DNA from: Isoetes taiwanensis
Lineage: Eukaryota > Streptophyta > Lycopodiopsida > Isoetales > Isoetaceae
Length of the DNA stretch: 64,000 bases
Assembly: GCA_021234155.1 (NCBI GenBank)
Contig: JAJEKV010000002.1
Location: 26,032,617 to 26,096,616 of the forward strand
Reading direction: 5' to 3'
A program made the position numbers and the translations under genes. Within the stretch, counting starts at the first letter, position 1, and every line of letters starts with the position of its first letter. Below are positions 56,128 through 64,000 of the stretch, one piece after another. The notes beneath the pieces were generated by a model that did no database searches, was not told where the DNA came from, and saw nothing but the letters and a program-made list of their open reading frames with translations.

Positions 56128-57834
56128 ATGGGTCTTCTAGTTTTTAGTCTGATATCTTTCAGATCCATTGCTCTTTCTTATGGACTTAACCATATTCCAG
56201 ACTCTTCTTTTTCTATGGATGAATTTGCTAAGGACTTCAAAGCTACTGTTGAGCAGTTTTTCTCTCTTCACCGTTTCAGTCTATTACATTTATCGGATTT
56301 TGAGATAGAAGCTATTAAAGGAAAATTGTTGGTTCTAGCTATATCTCGTATTTCGCAGTTCAGGAGCAAAAACAGTTCTATAAGGTTTCTTTGGGATGAT
56401 GGTAATGTTAAAAAAAACATTCTATGGCTACGAAAGAATTTGTATATTTTTGAGGTGGACAAAGCTGGAAATAATCCCTCTTTTATTTGTCAACATCACA
56501 TCAGGGAGATGGCCCTACTCAGATTAGACAGCTCTGACTTTGAAAATATTCTGTTTAGTGTCCATGAAATCAAGCACGAATGTGTTGATGGAATATCTAA
56601 CTTTTTAGGTCTGGAGTTGCCTTCAAATAATAGGTTACCCTACCTTATGGGGATCTTTAAAGCTCACAAGAGTGATTATAGATGGCTTACAAATGCCCAC
56701 AATACTATTTTTACTGAGGTCTCTGATCTATTGACTGCCATTTTAAACAACTTTATCTCTCTATGGCCTGAGATATGCCATTGGAATACTGCTGAGATCA
56801 AACTCTGGCTGAAGGATAAGGTTAACTCTTGTTGGCTCCTCAATTCTTCTTATGATTTCGTTCTGAATTTACCTAGTAAGATCTTTGATGTCTTTTCCAT
56901 GGACATTACTAAGTGTTATGAGAATATTCCTCTTGAAGGAAATGATGGTATTATGGAAGTCCTTACAGATATTGCCAGCCTGGTGTGGGAATTCATGACT
57001 CATAAATTACCTCTGGCTCAACTTATTGTCTTAAACAAATCTGGTTCTTATAGTGTTAAATGGAAGAAAGTGATTGATGGAAAAGTGAAGGGGAATATCA
57101 TTTCTAAACAGGATTTTTGCAGAATTAATAATTGGCTTTTATGCCACTGTTATCTCCAAATGGGATCCCAGATTTGGAGACAGAAAAAAGGTATTCCTAT
57201 GGGGTTCTCAAGCAGTCCTGCTTGGTGCAACTTGTACCTAGCTTATTTTGAACTCAGATTTATTTCTAGGCTTGCTCATCTCGGTAGATTTAGTGATATT
57301 TCCAAGTTCCAATTTTCCTTTAGGTACATTGATGATTTGTGCATTATCAATGGTGGAGGGCTCCATGATTTCTTTTCCAAAGATGCTGCTTGTACAGTCT
57401 ACAACATGGACCTGTTGGGACTCAAGGATGAAACATTTTATGACAAAAATTCTGGTTTGGGCATGAGTATCAATTTCCTCAATATTTCTGTTCAGATTTT
57501 GGATCCATATAGTGGCTTATTCCACTACTTTAGATATGACAAACGAAATAACCTTAAATTTAAGGTTAACAGATTTATCAAAGCATGTGGTTGTAGACCT
57601 TATGGTCAGGCCTCCAAAGTGATTATATCTCAGATCTTTCCATTTGTGTGTGCACATTCAAACAGTTTGGCTGCTGCTATTGACGTTTGCAGCTTAATGG
57701 ATTCCTTTTCCAGTAATGGTTTCCTCAAGAAGGATATTTCAAGAATCGTTTTCCATACTCTCAAGTTTAACAATTTTCCAGGCCTTCCTTTTGATATTGA
57801 AGACACGGCTAGGATCTTGAAGGAGTTATTGTAA
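56128..57834 (+). CDS. Penelope-like reverse transcriptase
   Basis: The frame is open from about 56074 after a GGGTAG acceptor-like site. The first ATG is 56128, five codons after a TTG at 56116. Residues are counted from that TTG, total 572. Motif 1-2 region IFKAHKSDYRWLTNAHNT is at 180-197; motif A is SMDITKCYENIP (261-272); motif B is GIPMGFSSSPAWCNLYLAYF (359-378); the catalytic YIDD is at 404-407 in SFRYIDDLCIIN; then GLGMSINFLNISVQI (447-461). The FKAHK and PMG..SP...NLYL..FE patterns with a YIDD box are typical of Penelope-like and telomerase-related RTs rather than LTR or L1 types. All catalytic Asp residues are present and there is no internal stop. No GIY-YIG endonuclease is visible on either side. 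Likely activity: copying its RNA into DNA. Confidence 0.75.
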   Translation: MGLLVFSLISFRSIALSYGLNHIPDSSFSMDEFAKDFKATVEQFFSLHRFSLLHLSDFEIEAIKGKLLVLAISRISQFRSKNSSIRFLWDDGNVKKNILWLRKNLYIFEVDKAGNNPSFICQHHIREMALLRLDSSDFENILFSVHEIKHECVDGISNFLGLELPSNNRLPYLMGIFKAHKSDYRWLTNAHNTIFTEVSDLLTAILNNFISLWPEICHWNTAEIKLWLKDKVNSCWLLNSSYDFVLNLPSKIFDVFSMDITKCYENIPLEGNDGIMEVLTDIASLVWEFMTHKLPLAQLIVLNKSGSYSVKWKKVIDGKVKGNIISKQDFCRINNWLLCHCYLQMGSQIWRQKKGIPMGFSSSPAWCNLYLAYFELRFISRLAHLGRFSDISKFQFSFRYIDDLCIINGGGLHDFFSKDAACTVYNMDLLGLKDETFYDKNSGLGMSINFLNISVQILDPYSGLFHYFRYDKRNNLKFKVNRFIKACGCRPYGQASKVIISQIFPFVCAHSNSLAAAIDVCSLMDSFSSNGFLKKDISRIVFHTLKFNNFPGLPFDIEDTARILKELL

Positions 57835-57874
57835 GTTTCTTCTATTTTCTTTTGTTTTCATTTAGTTACGGATT

Positions 57875-57909
57875 GGGTAGGGTCCCTGTGTTGCAGCAGG
57901 GTCCTACCC
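57875..57909 (+). terminator. 3' hairpin after RT gene
   Basis: GGGTAGGGTCCCTG (57875-57888) pairs with CAGGGTCCTACCC (57897-57909) apart from a one-base bulge, with a loop of eight bases, 41 bases after the stop. It may protect the RNA end or serve as an RT recognition site. No hammerhead core (CTGATGA...GAAA) is present. Confidence 0.5.
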
Positions 57910-57984
57910 TCCCTGTTGCAACCTTTTATCATCTTTATTTGATTATTCCTAGGGACCTCCCAATCTGGGGTAGGAGGCAGGTTT

Positions 57985-58068
57985 TTTTATTTATTTTTTT
58001 GTATTTTTTCTCTCTTAATCTTCTTCCTATAGTCTATGTCCCTAAATCTAACATATATCTGTGTCCTC
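57985..58068 (+). repeat. Start of head-to-tail second copy
   Basis: Matches 54320-54405 (TTCTTCCTATAGTCTATGTC and neighbours) and stops exactly where the inserted LINE begins. Similarity to the first copy continues at 59212. Confidence 0.85.
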
Positions 58069-59211
58069 AGTTACGGCGGGCTGGAAAGCACTATATGCAA
58101 TGCAAAACAATAGTCATAGAGCGGAGTTGTATGATTGGACCCACCAGTCACACCTGTTCAAAGTCTTAGTGGAGCCTGTCCTTTTATACGGGGTTGAAGT
58201 ATGGGGCCCAGTGGTATCCCTCGCTACTTGGAATGACTTGGAGCGGTCTGAAGAAAAGCCTTCTTGGTACGAGCACTAGGGGTGAAGTCCACAGTCCCAT
58301 ATCAAATTCTACTGGGAAACAGATTCTTGCCTCTTCAAAGAGGGCTGCCCTTGATCGCCACATTGTCTATTTTCGAAGGTGGTCAACATGGACGATGCTT
58401 CGTCTCCCAAAACTAGCTTATATCATGGCAATGGGGCCCTGGCGCCTCAAGGCTGGCTGGGAGGGAAAAGAGAGCTCAATGGATGGCTAGATGGAATGTG
58501 CGGAGCACGGTGCATACATGTGCAAGCAGGCAGATCGCCATAGCTTGAGGCAATATCTTGGCGCTTGCTTCATCAAAGAAGCTTTGGGATGCCAGCCCCT
58601 TGAGCGAGGTCAAGACAACACACTACCAGCGCCACATAAATCCCACATTGGAACGAGGCCCCTCAATGCTACCTGCACCCACTTGCCCATGAAAAGGCCT
58701 TGGACTCATTGCCTCCATTCGCACGGGGGGCACATCATCTTCGGTTGAGACAGGCGGATGGATTGGTGAGCCACGTCGGGCCGAGCTCTCGTCAATCTTT
58801 GCCAAATGGGAGTCATTGAGGATGAATCTCATACCCTTCAAAGTTGCCCAGCATATGATCAAATCCGGACGCGCTATGCTGAGTTGGTCAGGCCTGGCCA
58901 GCCGCTACATGTGACATTGAGCACGGCATCCGTACGGATGCTAGGATCATACCTTCAGGAGGTCATGGACATGCGAGATCAGCTATGTCCTCGGGCACAC
59001 ACTTGACATGTACATACACATTTATTTCATGATGATGTATACTTGTACAGTTTGACAGCATTCTTATTACTGCCACGGTTTTTCCCTCGAAAACCCTTCG
59101 GGGCGGGGGTTTTTTAACCCGGACAGTAATAAGTTTGCTGCGCTCCTTCTGGGTCCCATAGGCCGATTGGTCTCAGTGGACGATAAAAAAACTATTCTAT
59201 TCTATTCTATT
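58069..59211 (+). mobile_element. Non-LTR retrotransposon, 5'-truncated, inserted into second copy
   Basis: The plus strand encodes the C-terminal part of a LINE polymerase: KALYAMQNNSHRAELYDW, FKVLVEPVLLYGVEVWGP, then, after frame changes, GVIEDESHTLQSCPAYDQIR and the tail ending at 59004. The 3' UTR has a strong hairpin (59078-59120) and ends with a (TTCTA)n repeat. The host sequence is interrupted cleanly between the C at 58068 and the T tract at 59212. Any target duplication is at most two or three bases. Several frame breaks make it inactive. Confidence 0.85.
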
Positions 59212-60008
59212 CTTTTTTCTACATCAATCTTTTGTACCTTAGAACTTTTGAGTTTTAATCCCCCTTTTTTTCCTATCTTTGTTTTTCCAATAGCAGTTTC
59301 GTATCTTTGTTCTGTTTTACAAAACTTCTAAAACTAGGGTTTACTTTCGGCACCAAATGTTCTGGCCATGGATGGCGATGTCCACCTATACTAACAGTTC
59401 GGCTTCACCGGTTTGGCTTCAACGAATGGTTGGACTGCCAGGGTTGCATTGCTGGCTGCTCGTTCATTTACCCTTTTTAAGGGTTATCTGTATGTATTAT
59501 TCTCATCATAAAATTGCTTCTTGCTTTCGGTTGTTGGCTGGCTCTTACCTTCTCTGGATGGGAAGAAAGAAAGGCGGTTTAAACAAAGCTACCATTCTTA
59601 GATTGGAGTTAGATAGGAAAATGGCTGAGAAGAGAAAAAGCCTGTTCAATTTTCACAAACCTGCTAAAGTTGCGGATCCTTCTAAAAAATCTGCTGTTAT
59701 GGAAGGCCAGGGCTGCTCGGTTCCCATTATTATCGATTCTGGGACTAAGTCCCCCAAGTTGGCTGCGTGTTCCCATTACTCCTGTTATTGCTCTCATGAA
59801 TGCTCCTGTTCAACTGGATAATCCTACTACACCAATGGACGTCAAACAGGTCACCTCTTATGTCTACATTTTGTTACAAATTACCTTGTATCTGTTCCTT
59901 ATAACTCTTGGAGGTGGCCATTAAAATTTTAACTTCTGTAGATTAGGTTCTTTAAATACTGCCCCTTTTATTATCTATTCTATTTCCTTGTCTCCTCTGT
60001 AAGTTTTA
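59212..60008 (+). mobile_element. Retroelement copy 2, 5' segment
   Basis: Matches 54406-55195 at about 98%, with a 13-base insertion near 59277. It includes the ORF1 exon 59558-59849 (MGRKKGGL start, same frame change before the donor). It ends at 60008 where the MITE-like element starts. The hairpin region (55196-55782 of copy 1) is missing. Confidence 0.85.
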
Positions 60009-60012
60009 TGAC

Positions 60013-60438
60013 ACGACCATATAACAATACATAACACTAAACCATTATGTCCAACACTTAAAAATTAAATCCCCCTTCAAACCCCCTTTGGTTTGGGTGC
60101 ATATTCACACGGGGGGTGACTCCGGGCATCGAGAGCTGTTGGATAAGCATATTCACCCTTTATTCCTTAATCTACACCGTACGTAAAGTTCCTCGTTTGT
60201 GGGGTATGCAAGTACAAAATTTGCTATACTGTATAATAAGTTTTGCAAAATACTATAAGATTTGTGGTAATATACTACATGGTGTTGATTTTTACATGCG
60301 AAAACATAATTTTAGGGCTCTCGGGGCCCTACGCCACCCCCTCAGAATATGCACCCAAACCAAAGGGGGTTTGAAGGGGGATTTAATTTTTAAGTGTTGG
60401 ACATAATGGTTTAGTGTTATGTATTGTTATATGGTCGT
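60013..60438. mobile_element. MITE-like element with perfect 94-bp inverted repeats
   Basis: 60013-60106 and 60345-60438 are exact inverse complements (ends ACGACCATATAAC), with 238 bases between them. No coding. It lies at the break of retroelement copy 2. No clear target duplication was found, so the superfamily is open. A transcript across it would form a long double-stranded stem and be a source of small RNAs. Confidence 0.85.
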
Positions 60439-60876
60439 TTGATATCGATAACACATGGCGTATGATAATGGATGGAGAACCATTGGGATTTTTAATGATT
60501 CCATTAGAAGAAAAAATTAGAAATAAAAGCAAGTACTACGATGATCTATGAGAATGGAATTCTAAATCCTCTAAACTAGAATGCTAAAAGATGCATTTTA
60601 TGCATGTAATAGTAGAACAATTGCATACTTATGGCATGGGTGGGACTCAAACCCAATCATATCATTGAAATCATTGCAGTCATATCTTTGCCAACATATG
60701 TTCTTGCAATAGGAAATACCATGTGAATTGATATTTAGCTTGCGAAGATACTAGTATTCCATATTTGAAATATGACCAGCAATGCATTTACCAAAGCCTG
60801 CAACCCTTTTTGGTCAATACACCACATCATCTTAATGCTAGATGATGCATGAAGGAAGATTCACAAACATAAATTC
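60439..60876. other. Non-coding interval
   Basis: AT-rich. The string GACTCAAACCCAATC near 60650 resembles the inverse of a tRNA B box but no tRNA fold is present. Nothing else seen. Confidence 0.45.
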
Positions 60877-60926
60877 TCATACATAAAATAATAATAGAAC
60901 TTTGTCCTTATCTTTTGTCACTATAC

Positions 60927-61585
60927 CAGAGTTATTCCCAGTAACTGTAATCATCAGAGCTCCATGACTTCTGCTGGAAACGTCATTTAGGCCAGTTTGG
61001 CCAATTTTTCTCTGCGCACATGCCTTAGCAAATAACTCATGAAATTGATGGATGCTCTTCACTTCTACCTGTGTCAACACATAATTTTAGAAAAACATCT
61101 CCCTTAACTGAGACATCTTCTACTGGTAAATACTAACATGAGTCAAGCCTCGAAGCTGAATGCATCCAAGCCCATCTTCTAAAACAGGAATATCATTTGA
61201 TTTGGAATCCAACGGTCCATGTATAATTCATAATATGAAACCTCTATTCTGCTCTGTGTATTTTGAGCTATGGCAAGAATGGCTTTAAGGGCCAAGGTCA
61301 TAAGTCCAGGTTCCCATCCTGGCCCTGAAAAATCCTGATATCAGCATAAACAGGAGATATTTGCATCTTTCTTGCAAGAATAAATTTAGAGTTTTACCTG
61401 CATTGTGTGCGTTTTGCCACTTCCGGTGGCACCATAAGCAAAAATTGTGGCACTATAGCCCTCGAACAACATGGGCAATATATGCTCCAGCTCCCCTGCA
61501 AAAATTTGAGTCAATTCATCCTTTTCTCCATAGCAAGAATCCAGCTTGTATGTATAAGATTCATTAAGCAATATGAACTGGAAAA
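60927..61585 (-). pseudogene. Kinesin motor-domain fragment (KIN-10/KIF22-like)
   Basis: Three minus-strand exons with fitting splice sites. About 61585-61398: YKLDSCYGEKDELTQIFAGE, then the P-loop FAYGATGSGKTHTMQ. About 61336-61138: EPGLMTLALKAILAIA and VSYYELYMD, then DIPVLEDGLGCIQLRGLTH. 61068-60927: VEVKSIHQFHELFAKACAQR, then the switch I motif TGLNDVSSRSHG. A frame change within exon 2, right after YYELYMD, removes a few residues of the expected YDLL stretch, so the copy is broken. Motor start, switch II (LIDLAG) and tail are missing. Plus-strand ORFs over it are shadows. The KIN-10 assignment is from the SYYELYMD and LNDVSSRSHG context and is tentative. Confidence 0.8.
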
Positions 61586-61970
61586 AGTCTCTCGTCCAAG
61601 CAGAGCTTGAGGATAGACTTACCCTTTGTATGGCAGATATCATAGAAGAATAAAAAAAAAAGGAAGAACTAATAACATATGTACAGGATGAAAGGCACTC
61701 AATTACAACCATTTCTGCAATTGGCATTACCAATCTTGATATGCAGCAACAGTATATAAGCTGGGAGGAACACATATTCAGAGGTTGCCCATGCTAACAA
61801 GAAAAGAAAAATTAGATCCGTAACAAAGATATGTGGAGTAGGCGAGGAGATGGCGATGGCATGACGAGGACACAACAAGGTACCAAAAGACGGGTCTTAA
61901 ATGCCCAAAAGATGAGCAAGGAGGATATAAGGAAAAAAACTGAAAGCATTGCTGCAAACCCCAAAAGGAA

Positions 61971-62189
61971 ATGGCGAGCAGAGCGGATTTGATTTTGGTA
62001 TTGGCTATGACAGTAATGCTGGTTTCAGCATCTGCCCAATCTTCGGGGCAGTCATGCACCAACTACGTAATGCTTGCAAACTGCTTCCAGGCAGCCCAGA
62101 GCAGCTCCGGCGACCCTGGCTCCACATGTTGCAGCAGTATCGCCAAATTTGACAACTACAAAAATCGTGCCGACTGCCTTTGCCAGACA
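61971..62189 (+). pseudogene. Non-specific lipid-transfer protein, first exon
   Basis: A signal peptide (MASRADLILVLAMTVMLVSA) is followed by the first part of the eight-cysteine motif: CTNYVMLANC, then GDPGSTCCSSIAKF and DCLCQT, giving six of the eight cysteines in correct order. A donor-like GTAACC follows the CLCQT. The last two cysteines and the rest were not found downstream, so it is probably a fragment. Such proteins carry lipids outside the cell. It stands back to back with the kinesin fragment, between two parts of a broken retroelement. Confidence 0.75.
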
Positions 62190-62626
62190 GTAACCCTCCA
62201 CATATCTTTCTGGAGGGAGGGATTCACGTGTTGGAAGAACAGTACGACCTACCTTTCTTGATCCTAGTCCAAACATGTTTCCATTTCTTTCCCTTTCCAT
62301 AGCTGCATGTCTCCAAGTAAGCAGCTGGCATCATGGATTCCACAAACTCTAACCGTGCCCTCAGCTGTGAATTTCATGAGAAAAGGGCTTCCGTTATAAG
62401 CCCTTGGATCTTTTTGGATTAAAAGAGGGCTTTCTTTGTAAGCCCTCTGATCTTAACCATTGAGGAGCATGAAACAAAAATTGCACAAATTGCATGCAAA
62501 AACTTGGTGCACTCTAGATATACTGATTAGTATGCCTCGTGCAATACGCTCATGAAATCATATGAAAACCATGCCAAAAAGCGTATAAAATCACAAAAAA
62601 AGCCCCCTGTTATAATGCTAGATATT
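62190..62626. other. Non-coding interval
   Basis: Contains two related words, AAAAGGGCTTCCGTTATAAG and AGAGGGCTTTCTTTGTAAG (62380 and 62425). Nothing else recognised. The missing lipid-transfer-protein exon is not visible. Confidence 0.45.
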
Positions 62627-63013
62627 CCATCACTTATGTGATTATTTCTGTTTACTTCAGTCTAATCTTTATCAGTTATTTAATCTAATAGTTATTCTTC
62701 CATTAATTGTTCTATATCTTTCCTTTCTTGATTTCTATCTTTGACTTTAGGCTTCACTTATGCATTCTGTTATTCGGTTACATCTTTCCTTTATTCTTTG
62801 CTTTTACTTCTATCTTGTTTTCATCTCTCTATCCTTTTATTTGGTTTTTAATTTGTTGTCCTTTTCATTTCTTTCTTATTCTTTTAGCTTATTTTTAGAT
62901 CCTTATCAAGGCTTGGGTAGGATTCCGCACCTAATCTTATTCAAGGCTACAATCTAAAAAACTTGATCTCCCGCATGGGTCTTCTAGTTTTTAATCTGAT
63001 ATCTTTCAGACCG

Positions 63014-63015
<2 letters not shown>
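62627..63015 (+). mobile_element. Retroelement copy 2, middle segment
   Basis: Matches 55783-56170 with few changes (from CATCACTTATGTGATTATTT to ATCTTTCAGA) and ends just after the start of the RT frame. A run of about 30 T follows directly (63017-63048). The RT itself is absent. Confidence 0.85.

Positions 63016-63016
<1 letters not shown>

Positions 63017-63048
<32 letters not shown>
63017..63048. repeat. Poly(T) tract
   Basis: About 30 T at the edge of the retroelement segment, possibly the poly(A) tail of a minus-strand insertion that truncated it. Confidence 0.7.
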
Positions 63049-63050
<2 letters not shown>

Positions 63051-63184
63051 GACCTAAAAAAACTTGAATCACTAGAAGCATGACTATCATGAACATATTA
63101 TCTTGTCTTTCAAAATTGGGATATGTAATTGTCTGTCCTTCTAGTGATGAATTACTGCTTGATGTACTATGGTGTAGAACAATA

Positions 63185-63785
63185 ATTTTCTTTTTCTTTT
63201 TTCTTTTTCTTTTTTTTCCCTTTTTTTTTTTGGTCGGACGACAAACTTTATTAAAACTCCAATCGAAAAGCCAGATCAAATGCACAGGCGGGAATAAAAT
63301 ATTAGAGGATAATCATGATCCACTGAGTAGAACCACCAGCCTATGCATAGGACAACACACTCAAATGGAAGTCAAATATCAAATGTTGCTTGGCAGGAGC
63401 AAGCGAAGAGCAATGATAGGCCAGCTATTCTAGATTGTGCGTCCTGGAGGACAGCTGCAGGAGGAATATTCAAATCCTGAAGGACACACAATCTCCTGCA
63501 CTTCCAGATGGACTACGACAACCATCCTGATGCTAAATGAATTGCTTGGCTCCGCAATTTATTCCAAATATCTGGATAAATAGCCAGGAGCACTTGCTGA
63601 CTTGTCAATGTCACATGCAAAAGAGAAAGCAACCAAGACCAAACAGGCTGGAGATGATCATATAAGAAGAAACAATGCTCAATAGTCTCGTCCCTTTGCT
63701 TGCACAGTGGGCAGAATGCTGACACTCGAGGATCGAATCTGTGGACAAGCACATTCACACGAGGGCACCCTCCACTGTATTTTTG
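63185..63785 (-). mobile_element. L1-type LINE 3' end with poly(A)
   Basis: On the minus strand the tail AATAAAGTTTGTCGTCCGAC is followed by an A-rich tract (63185-63232), a typical plant L1 end. The frame 63513-63785 carries the zf-RVT zinc motif FCPLCKQRDETIEHCFF and the WSWL segment found C-terminal to plant LINE reverse transcriptases. Upstream of it the orientation switches. Confidence 0.8.
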
Positions 63786-63786
63786 G

Positions 63787-64000
63787 TTGGGCGGGGAGTT
63801 CGCCAAGGATGCCCATTAGCTCCACTTTTGTTCACAATAGTAGTTGAGGTCCTCTCACAGCTATTTGCTAAGGCCGTGCATGATGGGATAGTGCAGGGTC
63901 TGTAATCAGTATGCTGATGACACGTTTCTCTTTCTTGTTGCTGATGCAGAATGCAAAGCTTCTTATTAATACTTTCTCTTTAGCATCTGGAGTTCTTGTT
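63787..64000 (+). mobile_element. Inverted 5' part of the same L1 (RT fragment)
   Basis: The plus strand reads VRQGCPLAPLLFTIVVEVLS, then, after a stop and frame change, QYADDTFLFL, the RT motifs B and C of L1 elements. It meets the minus-strand 3' part head to head at about 63786 and runs off the window. This is the structure left by twin priming. Confidence 0.75.

Larger units (their letters stand above)
54313..57984 (+). mobile_element. Penelope-like retroelement with ORF1 exon, hairpin and RT (copy 1)
   Basis: The left limit is taken from the start of similarity with 57985-58068 (GTATTTTTTCTCTCTTAATC). In order: ORF1 exon with MGRKKGGL (54738), donor at 55029, the conserved hairpin (55455-55538), a pyrimidine-rich intron, then a reverse-transcriptase frame to 57834 and a 3' hairpin (57875-57909). 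A second, broken copy follows head to tail from 57985, an arrangement known from Penelope-like elements. No LTR or poly(A) tail is seen. Class assignment rests on RT motifs. Confidence 0.65.

Noticed and set aside
60640-60720. tRNA-like B box on the minus strand
   Set aside because: No A box at proper distance and no cloverleaf.

Overview
The window is repeat-dense, intron-rich nuclear DNA of a land plant. The plant signals are a Ty1/copia retrotransposon with a plant-type initiator-tRNA-Met primer site, L1-type and other non-LTR retrotransposons, Helitron 3' ends, an LRR receptor-kinase leader, a plant-style TatD, a kinesin motor fragment, a lipid-transfer-protein exon and two FCP1/SCP-type phosphatase genes. 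A Penelope-like reverse transcriptase without a flowering-plant look, together with low gene density, favours a fern, lycophyte or other non-flowering plant. That placement is inference, not proof.

Layout. 1-8885: a 4.4-kb tandem duplication (copies A and B, minus strand) of the 5' part of an unclassified retroelement with a TATA box, a small first ORF, an intron carrying a conserved hairpin, and further coding exons. 8886-12094: gene-poor sequence, including a stretch almost free of CTG and CAG. 12095-19059: a region bounded by two outward-facing Helitron-like 3' ends, containing a LINE 3' end and a 1.59-kb solo LTR with perfect target duplication. 19060-23500: an L1 fragment and complex short repeats. 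23515-24180: phosphatase gene 1. 24530-24885: a LINE tail. 26885-27324: an unidentified two-exon coding fragment. 28140-30178: a TatD 3' half joined to an LRR receptor-kinase 5' end, both broken. 30780-34400: possibly a non-coding spliced transcript. 36239-41980: a STIP/TFIP11 fragment, a LINE tail and several satellites, one built of palindromes. 42882-48063: a complete, very young copia element. 49617-50309: phosphatase gene 2. 51760-57984: a third 5' copy of the retroelement (copy C), then a related element with a full Penelope-like reverse transcriptase. 57985-63015: a broken head-to-tail second copy of that element, invaded by a LINE, a MITE-like hairpin element, and kinesin and lipid-transfer-protein fragments. 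63185-64000: an L1 with an inverted 5' part (twin priming).

Most likely working host genes: the two phosphatases. Most likely active mobile element: the copia copy. The best candidate for something undescribed is the retroelement family at 1-8885 and 51760-60008. It combines a short N-terminal protein with an RKKG...FHKPA signature, an intronic two-helix RNA structure that pairs with a CAG|GTAA splice donor and shows covariation between diverged copies, a 27-nt potential poison microexon, and a Penelope-like reverse transcriptase arranged head to tail.

Quality warning: copies A, B and C disagree mainly at CTG and CAG, which looks like a systematic consensus error at methylated CHG sites in long-read data. 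Reading frames in affected stretches should not be over-interpreted.
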